Shown in pieces: positions 35,667 to 44,613 of a DNA stretch of 64,000 nucleotides. This DNA comes from Deferribacter autotrophicus. Its GTDB lineage: Bacteria; Chrysiogenota; Deferribacteres; Deferribacterales; Deferribacteraceae. The position numbers and the translations under genes are program-made. The notes under the pieces were generated by a model. It ran no database searches and was not told the origin of the DNA. It saw nothing but the letters and a program-made list of their open reading frames with translations. Each line of letters starts with the position of its first letter. Position 1 is the first letter of the stretch. The stretch covers positions 1 through 64,000 of the forward strand of contig NZ_VFJB01000002.1 in NCBI RefSeq assembly GCF_008362905.1, given 5' to 3'.

Positions 35667-35909
35667 AACTTTTATCAAATTCGACATACACCATAACATT
35701 TAACAGAACATTCTTTAACCCTGGACCCTGGAATTTTACTTTTTATTATATCCTAAATAATTATCGTTTGTACCAAAGTATTCATGAGCAAATAAGGCCC
35801 TTCAGCCAGACATCTGTTTCCATTCGTAATCAATTTTTTGTTTTATACCATCCGGAGCTTTCTTTACTGCTTAGCCTATATTTTAAAAATTTTAATCTCA
35901 TGTATAAAA
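35667..35909. other. Intergenic stretch without recognised gene
   Basis: The gap between the M50 gene and ispD runs from 35630 to 36120. This part holds only stop-interrupted frames. The minus-strand reading has short Trp/Lys-rich pieces that might be a decayed gene, but no family is recognisable. The rest of the gap carries a mobile-element fragment, a heptamer array and a long inverted repeat, listed separately. Confidence 0.5.
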
Positions 35910-35935
35910 CTGGCATCACCACAATTTTTGCAAAT
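35910..35935 (+). repeat. Fragment of the inverted-repeat element family (copy D)
   Basis: CTGGCATCACCACAATTTTT followed by GCAAAT matches the left ends of the elements at 56772 and 54132 almost base for base. Similarity fades after about 26 bases, into a pyrimidine-rich stretch containing CCTCAAC that may be a remnant of the inner arm. No right end was found, so this is a decayed partial copy. Confidence 0.6.
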
Positions 35936-35972
35936 CACCCTATTCCCTCAACCTCATCCTACCCTTTTTTTA

Positions 35973-36014
35973 ACTTTGAACATTGAACCTTGAACTTTGA
36001 ACATTGAACTTTGA
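35973..36014 (+). repeat. Six-unit heptanucleotide tandem repeat (ACNTTGA)
   Basis: Six consecutive 7-base units read ACTTTGA, ACATTGA, ACCTTGA, ACTTTGA, ACATTGA, ACTTTGA. Only the third base varies. There are no spacers, so it is not CRISPR. The last unit runs into the left arm of the long inverted repeat. Similar heptamer arrays occur between genes in several bacterial groups; the mechanism is thought to be slippage. Confidence 0.8.
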
Positions 36015-36114
36015 ACCCGTGTAATAAAAGTATATGAACATAATATAGCTTTCGACGTCCCTGTTATTATTAGACTCACTTGAGTTAGTCGATAGCTCTA
36101 TTACACGGGTTGAA
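36011..36114. repeat. Long imperfect inverted repeat (~104 bases)
   Basis: The outer arms TTGAACCCGTGTAATA (36011-36026) and TATTACACGGGTTGAA (36099-36114) pair at 15 of 16 positions. An inner pair, AGCTTTCGAC (36047-36056) and GTCGATAGCT (36088-36097), pairs at 9 of 10. A bulge of about 20 bases lies on the 5' side only. It ends six bases from the ispD stop codon, so it may terminate that operon, but it is larger than a simple terminator and could be a small insertion-type element or a structured RNA. Confidence 0.65.
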
Positions 36115-36120
36115 CTTTTT

Positions 36121-36813
36121 CTACTTCCCTATTTCCCTACTCCCTTTTAATAAAGTTTCAACATAATCAACATCTTCCTTATATGTAATTTTTATATTTT
36201 CAGGATATGATGGCACATACCCCACCTTTTCCCCTAGTAACTCAAAGGCTTGTGCCTCATCAGTAATTTTCAACCCTTTATCGAGCACAAATTTTAGTGC
36301 TTCTATAAGCTTCAACCTATCAAAACCCTGAGGAGTATGGGAAAGTAAAAGTTTTTCTCTATCAATAGTTTCTTTTACAATATCACCTTCTACAATTTTT
36401 ACAGTATCTCTAACTTTTAATCCACAAATTACCCCTTTATATTCATTTAGCTTTGAAATAATTTCTTCCACTACCTCTTTTTTCACAATAGGTCGCACTG
36501 CATCATGAATTAAAACATATTCCACATCAGACACCAGCAAACAGTTAAACACTGTGTTAAATCGCTCTTTACCACCTTCAACTATCTTAAAATTATCAAT
36601 TTTTAACTCATCAAGTAGATTTCTTATAAAAATTTCATCATTACTCTTTTTGCAACCGATAATAAAATTATTGAAAGGATAACTTTCTTTCAGATGCTTT
36701 AAGGTGTAATAAAAAACAGGCTTGCCTAATATTTTGTAAAACTGTTTTTTTACTGCACTACCAAATCTATTTCCTACACCAGCTGCTGGAATTACAATAT
36801 CAATCTTTTTCAT
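36121..36813 (-). CDS. ispD: 2-C-methyl-D-erythritol 4-phosphate cytidylyltransferase
   Basis: A 230-residue MEP-pathway enzyme. The nucleotide-binding N-terminus is VIPAAGVGNRFG with a conserved basic KKQF. LIHDAVRPIV and DTVK are further family motifs, and the C-terminus has TDEAQAFE. It overlaps the PIN/TRAM gene by 4 bases and is the last gene of this operon. It complements dxs and ispA at 7.1-9.9 kb. ispF is not adjacent. Confidence 0.95.
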   Translation of the reverse strand: MKKIDIVIPAAGVGNRFGSAVKKQFYKILGKPVFYYTLKHLKESYPFNNFIIGCKKSNDEIFIRNLLDELKIDNFKIVEGGKERFNTVFNCLLVSDVEYVLIHDAVRPIVKKEVVEEIISKLNEYKGVICGLKVRDTVKIVEGDIVKETIDREKLLLSHTPQGFDRLKLIEALKFVLDKGLKITDEAQAFELLGEKVGYVPSYPENIKITYKEDVDYVETLLKGSREIGK

Positions 36814-37778
36814 CTCAATTTTGTAAAAATAATTCTACCTGTTTCAGTTTGTAAAAGACTAGTAACTTCAACCTTTACTTTTTCACCTATATATTTTTTC
36901 CCATTTTCCACAACTACCATTGTACCATCTTCCAAATAACCAACTCCCTGATTATGCTCTTTCCCCTCTTTTACAAGAGTAATTTCTAACTCTTCACCAG
37001 GTAAAACCGTTTGCCTCAGAGCAATAGCTAAGCTATTAATATTTAAAACTTCTACATTCTGTATTTCAGCTACCTTTAATAGATTATAATCTGTTGTGAT
37101 AATCTTACCTTTTATCTTCTTTGCAAGCATTACAAGTTTTTCATCCACTGTACCCACATCAGTAAAATCAGTTTCATCGATAATCAGTGGTATCTTTTTC
37201 TGTTCCTTTAATCGTTGCAAGACATTGAGTCCTCTTTTACCTTTTTGTCTTCTCAAATGTTCATGTGAATCAGCTATATTTTGCAACTCTTTTAACACAA
37301 ACACAGGTATTATTAGCACACCTTCCACAAACCCAGTATCAATTACGTCTACAATTCTACCATCAATAAGTGTAGAGGTATCAAGAACTTTTGGAATCTT
37401 AAGAATCTTTGTTTTGACAGGTTTTAGACTTATTTTTGAAAAAAGATTTTCTACAATTGTATAGTTTTTGTAACCCAACAAAATACCTATATAAGTTACA
37501 ACAAAATAAAAACCTAGCTTCACAGGCTCATTAGTAATAAAAGTATCGAGAGGATACATTATAAGATAGCCAAGTATCAGAAAAATAATCCCACCTATTA
37601 GTGCACTTACAGTTTTATAACTTTTCAAGTCACTAATAAGGGTTTCAATAAGATTAATTGCAAGAATTACACCAAGGGCATATGCTACAGCATAATAAAT
37701 ATCAATCCCTATCTTATCTCTTAAAAAAACAAAGACTACAATTATTATAGCAGAATAAATAAACCTAAATAGCCACAT
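36810..37778 (-). CDS. Integral-membrane PIN/TRAM-domain protein (YacL-like)
   Basis: A 322-residue protein. Four N-terminal transmembrane helices lie within residues 1-105. A PIN nuclease-fold domain (about 130-245) with acidic residues in LDTSTLIDGRIVDV and IITTDYNLLKVAE follows. A C-terminal TRAM domain (about 260-320) with VGYLEDGTMVVVENG completes it. PIN domains can be RNases and TRAM domains bind RNA, which suggests membrane-associated RNA processing, but no function is established for the family. Adjacency to ispD is widespread in bacteria. Confidence 0.9.
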   Translation of the reverse strand: MWLFRFIYSAIIIVVFVFLRDKIGIDIYYAVAYALGVILAINLIETLISDLKSYKTVSALIGGIIFLILGYLIMYPLDTFITNEPVKLGFYFVVTYIGILLGYKNYTIVENLFSKISLKPVKTKILKIPKVLDTSTLIDGRIVDVIDTGFVEGVLIIPVFVLKELQNIADSHEHLRRQKGKRGLNVLQRLKEQKKIPLIIDETDFTDVGTVDEKLVMLAKKIKGKIITTDYNLLKVAEIQNVEVLNINSLAIALRQTVLPGEELEITLVKEGKEHNQGVGYLEDGTMVVVENGKKYIGEKVKVEVTSLLQTETGRIIFTKLR

Positions 37779-37781
37779 AAA

Positions 37782-38783
37782 CTAACTCCTTAAATAAGAA
37801 AACAAATCTTTAAAATCATCTCTTCTTCCAAGGCAAATTAAAACATCATCTTCTTCTAATATTTCCTCTGGTCCAGGATTATATAAAAATTGATTACCTT
37901 TCTTTTTAATCGCAATTACAATTAGACCATATTTTCTTAAATTTGATTCTAAAATTGATCTGTTTGCAAGCTTTGAGCCTTTACAAATAGTTATTTCTTC
38001 TACTTCAATATTGTAATCATTTTTCCCTAAAGCAAGTTCTAAAAATTCTGATACATTTGGTTTAACAATGGCATTTGCTATACGAAGACCGCCAATAACA
38101 AATGGAGAAATAACACTATCAGCCCCAGCCCAAAACATTTTTGCACTAGCCTCATCATCCACAGCTCTAGTAAAAATCTTCAAATTCTTATTAAACCCTT
38201 TTGCCGTAAGAGTTATATAAACATTCTCCGCATCAGATTCCACCACTGAAATTAATCCCTTTGCATTCAAAATACCTGCTTTTACGAGAGTATCCTCTTT
38301 TGTTGCATCACCTATAATATACAAATACCCTTTCTCATCAAAATCAGAAGCCAAACTTTCTTCCTTTTCAATTATAACAAAAGGTATTTTTCTATCATAT
38401 AGCTGTTCACAAATTATTTTTCCCATTCTTCCATAACCACAAATAATATAATGATCCCTTAGTTTATCAATTTTCTTATCCATCTTCTTTCTCCAGAAAG
38501 TTTTCCTTATTTCACCAGCCACTATTAAATCAAAAACCTGTGTACCAATATAGGCAAGGGTACCTGTCCCTGTCAAAATTAAGAACATAGTAAATATCTT
38601 ACCATTTGCTGATAATGGAATAACCTCCTCATAACCAACAGTAGAAATAGTAATTATTGTCATAAACAAAGCATCTAAAACACTTGCATTTTCAAGCATC
38701 ACATAAGTAATCGTTCCTATTAAAGCAATAAATAATAGGAAAATAAAACCTATTGCAATATTTCTAATTTTTGTTTCATACAT
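37782..38783 (-). CDS. Potassium channel with RCK (TrkA-N/TrkA-C) domains
   Basis: A 333-residue two-TM channel of the MthK type. TM1 is at about 10-28, and the pore loop has filter TISTVGYEEV (about 45-54). TM2 is at about 63-90. RCK-N has the Rossmann motif ICGYGRMGKIICEQL (about 113-127) and a C-terminal RCK-C lies near 250-330. The GYEE version of the filter is common among bacterial RCK channels, so it is not evidence of lost selectivity. It probably senses nucleotides or divalent ions. It starts one base before the YggT gene's stop codon ends. Confidence 0.9.
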   Translation of the reverse strand: MYETKIRNIAIGFIFLLFIALIGTITYVMLENASVLDALFMTIITISTVGYEEVIPLSANGKIFTMFLILTGTGTLAYIGTQVFDLIVAGEIRKTFWRKKMDKKIDKLRDHYIICGYGRMGKIICEQLYDRKIPFVIIEKEESLASDFDEKGYLYIIGDATKEDTLVKAGILNAKGLISVVESDAENVYITLTAKGFNKNLKIFTRAVDDEASAKMFWAGADSVISPFVIGGLRIANAIVKPNVSEFLELALGKNDYNIEVEEITICKGSKLANRSILESNLRKYGLIVIAIKKKGNQFLYNPGPEEILEEDDVLICLGRRDDFKDLFSYLRS

Positions 38784-39605
38784 TTAAAATAGTAATCCTA
38801 TAAATCGTTTTAAAAATACTCTTAAAAATTCAATTATAAATATCGCTATAATAGGAGAAATATCAATTATGCCAATTGTAGGTATTAATCTTCTAAAAGG
38901 ACCCATTACTGGCTCTGTGAGTGCTACTATCAACTGTACCAAAGGATTATAAGGATCAGGACTTACCCAGGATATTAGCGCCCTGATAATTATTAGCCAT
39001 GTTAAAGTTCCAAGCAAATCTATCAGTGCAAATAAACCATATTTTACTGAAAAAAGTATAGCACCTATCAAATTTAGATTACCATAAAAACTTATACTGA
39101 AAATTACCTGAAAAACTGAATCCACAATCACATAAACAATAAAGACCAAAATCACCGCCACTACAGTTATCCCATTACCAGGTATGTTAATGATACTTCT
39201 TGCGAGTTTTACCCAAAATAGTCCAATCCTATAGAAAAAAGTTGTATAAATAGAAGTCTGATATACTGTGTTTAAAAGACTACCAAGAATAATTGATACC
39301 ACATAAAAAACCATTAAAAACCTGAGCACATCATCAACAGCACCAACAATACTACCCAAAAAAGTCTGCCCCGAAAAAGTCCAGTAAATCAACCCAAGCA
39401 TTACTGTCAAAATTGCTATTAGAAAGACTGTATATTTTTTACTTTTCTCATGAGGAATACTTTTAAGAACTGTTCCAAAAATAGGCTCTGTCAATGACGC
39501 CACAATCTTGCCTAATGGATTTAAATAAAGCTCTTGCCTTGTCATCACATTGCGTAAAATAAGAACAAGGATATAACTTTTTATAATAAAACTAAAAAAT
39601 CCCAT
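38784..39605 (-). CDS. YggT-family membrane protein (tandem YGGT repeats)
   Basis: A 273-residue membrane protein made of two YGGT units. Each unit has paired helices and the family signature: NPLGKIVASLTEPIFG in the first and NPLVQLIVALTEPVMGPFRR in the second. The second unit is the better conserved. Function is uncertain; relatives have been linked to osmotic tolerance and division. It sits between yggS and the potassium channel, matching the frequent yggS-yggT pairing and an ion/osmotic theme. Confidence 0.88.
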   Translation of the reverse strand: MGFFSFIIKSYILVLILRNVMTRQELYLNPLGKIVASLTEPIFGTVLKSIPHEKSKKYTVFLIAILTVMLGLIYWTFSGQTFLGSIVGAVDDVLRFLMVFYVVSIILGSLLNTVYQTSIYTTFFYRIGLFWVKLARSIINIPGNGITVVAVILVFIVYVIVDSVFQVIFSISFYGNLNLIGAILFSVKYGLFALIDLLGTLTWLIIIRALISWVSPDPYNPLVQLIVALTEPVMGPFRRLIPTIGIIDISPIIAIFIIEFLRVFLKRFIGLLF

Positions 39606-39613
39606 AACATCTC

Positions 39614-40300
39614 CTATTTATATTCTCTTTTTCCAAAAATTGCAGAACCAATCCTAACCATATTTGAGCCTTCTTCTATAGCTATCTCAAAATCATCACT
39701 CATCCCCATGGAAAGATACTCTATATCATATTTAGATTTTACATCCAAAAAAAGTTCACGCATTTTTGAAAAATAAATTCTGTTATTTTCCGGATTTTCT
39801 TCAAAAGGTGGAATCATCATTAATCCTTTCAACTTCAAATTCTCACAGTTCACAACAAACTCTAACAACTCATCAAAGTTTTCCATCAACACTCCTGATT
39901 TTTGAGGCTCCCTTGCAATATTTACCTGCAGCAGAATATCCTGCACATAATTTATTTTCTTTGCTCTTTCATTTATTAGCCTTGCCACCTCTACTCTATC
40001 TACAGATTGAATAAGCGAAAAATTGTCCTTCAAATATCTCACTTTGTTAGTCTGTAAGTGCCCAATGAGATGAAATTCAGCATCAATCTTCATCTCTTTT
40101 ATCTTCTCAATTTTACTCAATGCTTCCTGAACCCTGTTTTCTCCAAATATCCTCTGCCCGCATTCAATAGCTTCAATAATTGACTCTACAGGAAAAGTTT
40201 TACTAACTGCCACAAGGGTAATATCATCCTTGTTTCTACCACTTTTGATGGCAGCTTTTTCAATTTTTTCCCACACTCTTTCAAGATTTTCTTTTATCAT
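39614..40300 (-). CDS. yggS: PLP homeostasis protein (YggS/PLPBP family)
   Basis: A 228-residue alanine-racemase-fold protein that binds pyridoxal phosphate without known catalysis. The PLP lysine is in ITLVAVSKTFP (about residue 33). FGENRVQEA, WHLIG-like FHLIGHLQTNK and GLMMIPP are family hallmarks, along with LSMGMSDDFEIAIEEGSNMVRIG. It overlaps pgeF by 4 bases and is followed by yggT after 8 bases. Confidence 0.94.
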   Translation of the reverse strand: MIKENLERVWEKIEKAAIKSGRNKDDITLVAVSKTFPVESIIEAIECGQRIFGENRVQEALSKIEKIKEMKIDAEFHLIGHLQTNKVRYLKDNFSLIQSVDRVEVARLINERAKKINYVQDILLQVNIAREPQKSGVLMENFDELLEFVVNCENLKLKGLMMIPPFEENPENNRIYFSKMRELFLDVKSKYDIEYLSMGMSDDFEIAIEEGSNMVRIGSAIFGKREYK

Positions 40301-41037
40301 CTTCTCCTCATCAAAAAAGAAAGCATTCTACCTGTCACTCTATCCCTTCTGTAAGAATAGAACATATCATTGCAATATGAACAGTATCTTATATGCTCTA
40401 TACAATTTTTTTCAACACCATTTTCTAATAAAATTTTCTCTATCTGCAAACGCAGATTAAAAAACATTTTCCCATTTTCCATCAAAAGACACTCATCCAT
40501 AGCAAATCTATCTTTCACAGTATTGACAAAGTCTTCCCTCACCTCAAAACATTTTTCACATATTCCTACACCTACAATAACCTTTTTAAGCTTTTCCCCC
40601 TCAAACTTTTCTAACCCCCTTTCAATAATCCCCTCGTAGACTGACCTCCATCCACAGTGCAAATTTGCTATACTTCCATTTTCACCGATAAGTTGCATAT
40701 TGAAACAATCTGCCGTTAAAATTCCAAGCCCTAAACCTACCTCTTTAGTAAAAAGTCCATCACCCTCAATAAAAGATGGTGTATTCATATCGCATGTCAC
40801 TACATACGCCCCATGCACTTGTCTTAAAAGAATTATTCTCTTAACATCAAAAACTTTTTTTACTAACAAATAATTCCTATTTACATCAACTAAATCATCG
40901 CCACAGAAAAAACCAAAATTCAAACCGTTATAAACTCCTTTTGAAAAACTTCCAAACTTCGTGGTAGTAAAAGAAACAAAACTTTCTTCCAAAGATTCAG
41001 GCACAACCAGTTTTATCCCTTCAATATCTCTAAGCAT
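40297..41037 (-). CDS. pgeF: Purine nucleoside phosphorylase / laccase-domain protein (YfiH)
   Basis: A 246-residue protein of the YfiH (DUF152) family. Conserved residues are in LRQVHGAYV, LTADCFNM, NLHCGWRSV and the C-terminal CSYCN, FYSYRRD. Members phosphorolyse adenosine and correct mis-incorporated residues in cell-wall precursors; older names include polyphenol oxidase. It overlaps the B12-radical SAM gene by 25 bases. Confidence 0.92.
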   Translation of the reverse strand: MLRDIEGIKLVVPESLEESFVSFTTTKFGSFSKGVYNGLNFGFFCGDDLVDVNRNYLLVKKVFDVKRIILLRQVHGAYVVTCDMNTPSFIEGDGLFTKEVGLGLGILTADCFNMQLIGENGSIANLHCGWRSVYEGIIERGLEKFEGEKLKKVIVGVGICEKCFEVREDFVNTVKDRFAMDECLLMENGKMFFNLRLQIEKILLENGVEKNCIEHIRYCSYCNDMFYSYRRDRVTGRMLSFLMRRR

Positions 41038-42590
41038 TTTCTAAACTCATTCTTTAAAATATTTTTATCAAAGTTTGGCTCCACAAACTTTTCCCATAAA
41101 AATACATAATTTTCATCAAAACACTTTGTAGCCATACTTTCAGCATCTACAAATTTCAAGGCTTTTTGAATATTAAACCCATTTTCCAAAAATTTTTTAT
41201 AAAAATCATTAAGATAATCTTCACCTCTTGCCAAAAAAGCCTGCAAAAGGGCACTTTTATAATTCATTATATCATATTTTACATTAGGAATTCTACCCAA
41301 CTCTTTCCTAAGCCCCTTTATTTTTCTCTCTATCAATTTCTTTTCCTGCAATCCAAAATATTGCAAAGGGGTGAAAGGCTTAGGAATAAAAATATTTATT
41401 GAAACTTTTATTTTCCCAAGTCTTCTATATTTTTTCTTTTGTATATCGAAAAAAATCTTAGCTATTTCTCTTACTCTATCCGCTATCATCAATGCTTCAT
41501 CATAGTTTTCCGAGGGAAGTCCAATCATATAGTACAACTTCAAATTTTCTATTCCACAATCAGCCACCATACTTGCCACATTCAAGATATTCTCTTTGCT
41601 AACCATTTTATTTATAAGTTTTTTAAGTCTATCAGCACAAGTCTCCTCTGCAATTGTAATGGACTTAACTCCACCTTTTTTTAAAATATCTATAAGCTCT
41701 CTATCCAAAGTATCTGCTCTAAGTGATGAAACAGAAACATAAAACCCTTTCTCTACAAAAAATCGCAACTTATCTTTAACATCAGGCAAATCCCCAAAAG
41801 CGGCAGAAATTAAACCTAAATTTTTCGAAAAACTTTCTCCTACAACTTTTTCTTTAACCTTTTCAAAATCAAATACTCTAAAAGGTCTATATGCAAATGT
41901 GGCTGTACAAAATCTGCATGAATATTTGCACCCACTTGAAAGCTCCACAAGATATTCCCCAGCAAATTCCCCCATTGATGTTTTTATAGTGGAAGCAATA
42001 ACATCACTTTTATTCCTCAACACCACTTTAGCTGGATATTTATCTTTAGTAAGTGCATAGGGTAAATTTTTTAGCCTTTTTATTGCCTCATTTTTATCAA
42101 CATAGTTAGAAAAGATAGACTCCAATTCATCTGACATTACTACAATATCACCAAGTAATTCTACATCCACAATATCAATCAGCATTGCTGGATTAATAAA
42201 TGTAAGTGCACCACCTGCTATTATTAAAGGATATTGTTCATCCCTTTCATTGTTAAAAATAGGTATGGATTCATTATTTAAAAACTTGATAAAATTTAAA
42301 ACATCCTCTTCATAATTTATGGAAAGAGCAATAATATCAAATTCTCGTAAAAATCTCTGATTTTCAATAGAAAGATTATTTTCAAAGAAATCCAGGACAA
42401 AGCGCTCACAAGATACATTATCAAAAGAATTAAAAATTCTATACACCTCCTGATACCCAATATTTTGCATAGCTATTTCATAACTATTTGGATAAACAAT
42501 GGCAATTTTAACTCTTCCAAATTTCTGGATATAATTTTCTTCAGTGGATAACAAATTTCTATAATGATTTATTACAGACCACTTTTCCAT
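41013..42590 (-). CDS. B12-binding-like radical SAM protein, N-terminal part of the TIGR03960 type
   Basis: A 525-residue radical-SAM protein. The N-terminal ~190 residues form a B12-domain-like region (VKIAIVYPNSYEIAMQNIGYQ). The cluster motif CKYSCRFC is at about 216-223 and the SAM region includes VSVSSLRADTL and SITIAEETC. This matches the family often paired with or fused to a TIGR03936 partner and located near rne/rng or ribosomal genes; no partner domain is present here. The substrate is unknown. Start ATG 42590; the preceding TTG is rejected. A sigma-54-type promoter lies about 145 bases upstream. Confidence 0.83.
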   Translation of the reverse strand: MEKWSVINHYRNLLSTEENYIQKFGRVKIAIVYPNSYEIAMQNIGYQEVYRIFNSFDNVSCERFVLDFFENNLSIENQRFLREFDIIALSINYEEDVLNFIKFLNNESIPIFNNERDEQYPLIIAGGALTFINPAMLIDIVDVELLGDIVVMSDELESIFSNYVDKNEAIKRLKNLPYALTKDKYPAKVVLRNKSDVIASTIKTSMGEFAGEYLVELSSGCKYSCRFCTATFAYRPFRVFDFEKVKEKVVGESFSKNLGLISAAFGDLPDVKDKLRFFVEKGFYVSVSSLRADTLDRELIDILKKGGVKSITIAEETCADRLKKLINKMVSKENILNVASMVADCGIENLKLYYMIGLPSENYDEALMIADRVREIAKIFFDIQKKKYRRLGKIKVSINIFIPKPFTPLQYFGLQEKKLIERKIKGLRKELGRIPNVKYDIMNYKSALLQAFLARGEDYLNDFYKKFLENGFNIQKALKFVDAESMATKCFDENYVFLWEKFVEPNFDKNILKNEFRKCLEILKG

Positions 42591-42734
42591 CAATCAGTCA
42601 TCCAAATCAAACTATAAATATAATTCATACAATCCCAACAATCAGTAATTAAATCATTAACAATTATTTCCAAAGAATAAGTATAATACACATTGATAAA
42701 ACATCAATAGATTTAAACAGTTTGGACCGGAATT

Positions 42735-42750
42735 TGCAAGTATTATGCCA
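42735..42750 (-). promoter_or_regulatory. Sigma-54 (RpoN)-type promoter upstream of the radical SAM operon
   Basis: On the minus strand this reads TGGCATAATACTTGCA. It matches the -24/-12 consensus TGGCAC-N5-TTGCA, with the GG and GC doublets at the required spacing and one mismatch in the conserved bases. It lies in a 188-base gap between the hybrid kinase and the radical SAM gene and points at the latter. No other sigma-54 site was noticed in the window's gaps. Confidence 0.65.
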
Positions 42751-42777
42751 AATTTATAAATCAAATGGCATTAAGAA

Positions 42778-44613
42778 TTAATTATCAAGAAGCTTTTCAA
42801 CCTTTTGAAGAATATCGGGAAGTCTGAAGGGTTTTTTTATAAATTCATACTGCACACCAGGCAAATCAGGCACTTCACTACCTATAAAGCCTGAAACATA
42901 AATCACGTTACAAAAACCAAATCTCTCCTGATACATTTTCACAAATTCATAACCCTTACCATCATCTAACATGATATCAGATATTATCAAGTCAAATGGT
43001 TTATTTAACTCATCTAACATTCTTATTGCTTCATTTAAAGAAGTTGCACTTACTACTTCATAACCATTTGCTGTTAAAAACTCTTTTAAAGATAATACAA
43101 TTATCTCTTCATCATCCAAAACAAAAATCCTACCAACTATATCGCTATCATCAGCAGTATAAACATTAATATCTTCTTTTTCTATAACAGGTAAAAATAT
43201 TGTAAACTTTGTATATTCACCATACTTACTCTCTACAGTTACAATGCCACCATTATCCTTTATATAACCATATACCATAGAAAGGCCTAATCCCATACTT
43301 CTATCAAGTTTCTTAGTGGTAAAGAAAGGATCAAAAATTTTATCCAGATCTTCTTCTCTGATACCTGAAGCATTATCATATATCTCTATCTTTGCATATG
43401 AACCTTCTTTTAGCTGATAACTGTTTTGGTTTTCAAAAACATATTCATCTACAGATATCCTTATAATCTTTTCATCTTTATTCAAACCCTGAAAAGCCTC
43501 AATAGAGTTCATTATTAGGCTAAAAATTATATTTTTGAAAACTTCTTTATTTAAACTTACATAACATTTACACTTAAATTCTGTATCAATTCTAATGTCA
43601 GATCCAAAAATTTCTTTATACTCTTGTAATAACTCATTTATTGCTTTATCAACTCTAAACTCATCCTTTGAAACATCCTTTATCTGAATAAAAAACATCA
43701 TCTTATCAATTAAAGCAGCAATACCATCGGCTATTTCTTCAATTTTATCAAGGTATAGATTAATTTCACTATCTCCACCAAGTCTATTTTGACAAAGATT
43801 TGTATATGTAATTATCCCAGTTAGATCATTATTAATCCTGTGGGCAAAACCTCTAACCATCCTCTCCAGTGCCTCAAACTTTGCCTTTTTAGCCAATTCT
43901 TCTTCTAACATTATCTGATAAGTTATATCCTTAAAAATAAATACATAAAAATCTTCCTCTTCAAATTCTATTTTAAAAACAACATATGTTAAATAATACT
44001 TTTTCCCTTCATCGACAAAAGATGAAGTCTCATTAAAATAATCATCTTTTTTCAGACAAGTTATTATTTTTTCTTTAAGTGTTTTAAAATTATCAAAGAA
44101 GGGTAATTCATCTATCTTTAAAACCTGATTCTTTAGAAATTTTCTTAAAGAGTTATTAGTATGTAAGATATTAAATTTTTTATCTGTTATAAGAACAAAA
44201 TGTGGCGTTTTGTTAACAATCTCAGCAAATAAATGAACATTTTTATCTTTTTCATATAAGTCGGAAATATCATTGATTATCCCCATCAAGCCTTCTATTT
44301 GCTCATTTTCACAAACATATTTAGTAACAGTTATGAGCGCTGGAAATTTCTCACCATCACTCCTTTTTAAAAACAACCTATAATTAGTCACATAACCATC
44401 TTTGGCAATTAAATTTAATATCTTTTCCCTATCATCTAAACTTACATAAAACTCAAAGGACTTTTTGTACAATAAATCATTTTTTTCGACTTTTAAAATC
44501 TCAGATATTTTATCATTTGCAAATATAATAGAACCATCCAGTTTAGTAATAATTATTCCGTATGGTATATGTTCTAAAAAATATTTATAATTCTTCAACT
44601 CAAAATTATACAT
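42778..44613 (-). CDS. PAS-PAS hybrid histidine kinase with C-terminal receiver
   Basis: A 611-residue soluble sensor. PAS1 (about 5-115) and PAS2 (about 125-235) are followed by a phospho-acceptor helix pair and an HATPase (340-475) with NSIEAF, DNASGIREE and SMGLGLSM. A receiver (about 495-610) has VLDDEE and phospho-acceptor LIISDIMLDD. The H-box reads GFAHRINNDL, with Arg where an acidic residue normally follows the His, which could weaken phosphoryl chemistry. Its start shares a base with the end of the HDOD gene. The pair HDOD plus kinase suggests a regulatory module. Partners are unknown. Confidence 0.88.
   Translation of the reverse strand: MYNFELKNYKYFLEHIPYGIIITKLDGSIIFANDKISEILKVEKNDLLYKKSFEFYVSLDDREKILNLIAKDGYVTNYRLFLKRSDGEKFPALITVTKYVCENEQIEGLMGIINDISDLYEKDKNVHLFAEIVNKTPHFVLITDKKFNILHTNNSLRKFLKNQVLKIDELPFFDNFKTLKEKIITCLKKDDYFNETSSFVDEGKKYYLTYVVFKIEFEEEDFYVFIFKDITYQIMLEEELAKKAKFEALERMVRGFAHRINNDLTGIITYTNLCQNRLGGDSEINLYLDKIEEIADGIAALIDKMMFFIQIKDVSKDEFRVDKAINELLQEYKEIFGSDIRIDTEFKCKCYVSLNKEVFKNIIFSLIMNSIEAFQGLNKDEKIIRISVDEYVFENQNSYQLKEGSYAKIEIYDNASGIREEDLDKIFDPFFTTKKLDRSMGLGLSMVYGYIKDNGGIVTVESKYGEYTKFTIFLPVIEKEDINVYTADDSDIVGRIFVLDDEEIIVLSLKEFLTANGYEVVSATSLNEAIRMLDELNKPFDLIISDIMLDDGKGYEFVKMYQERFGFCNVIYVSGFIGSEVPDLPGVQYEFIKKPFRLPDILQKVEKLLDN

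Noticed and set aside
35660-35986. Plus-strand open frame of 108 codons in the M50-ispD gap
   Set aside because: No ribosome site or family; it overlaps the element fragment and the start of the heptamer array, and its composition looks like random AT-rich sequence.
35973-36014. Possible CRISPR array
   Set aside because: Units are 7 bases without spacers.
37782-38783. Potassium channel filter GYEE as evidence of altered selectivity
   Set aside because: This form is common among bacterial RCK channels.
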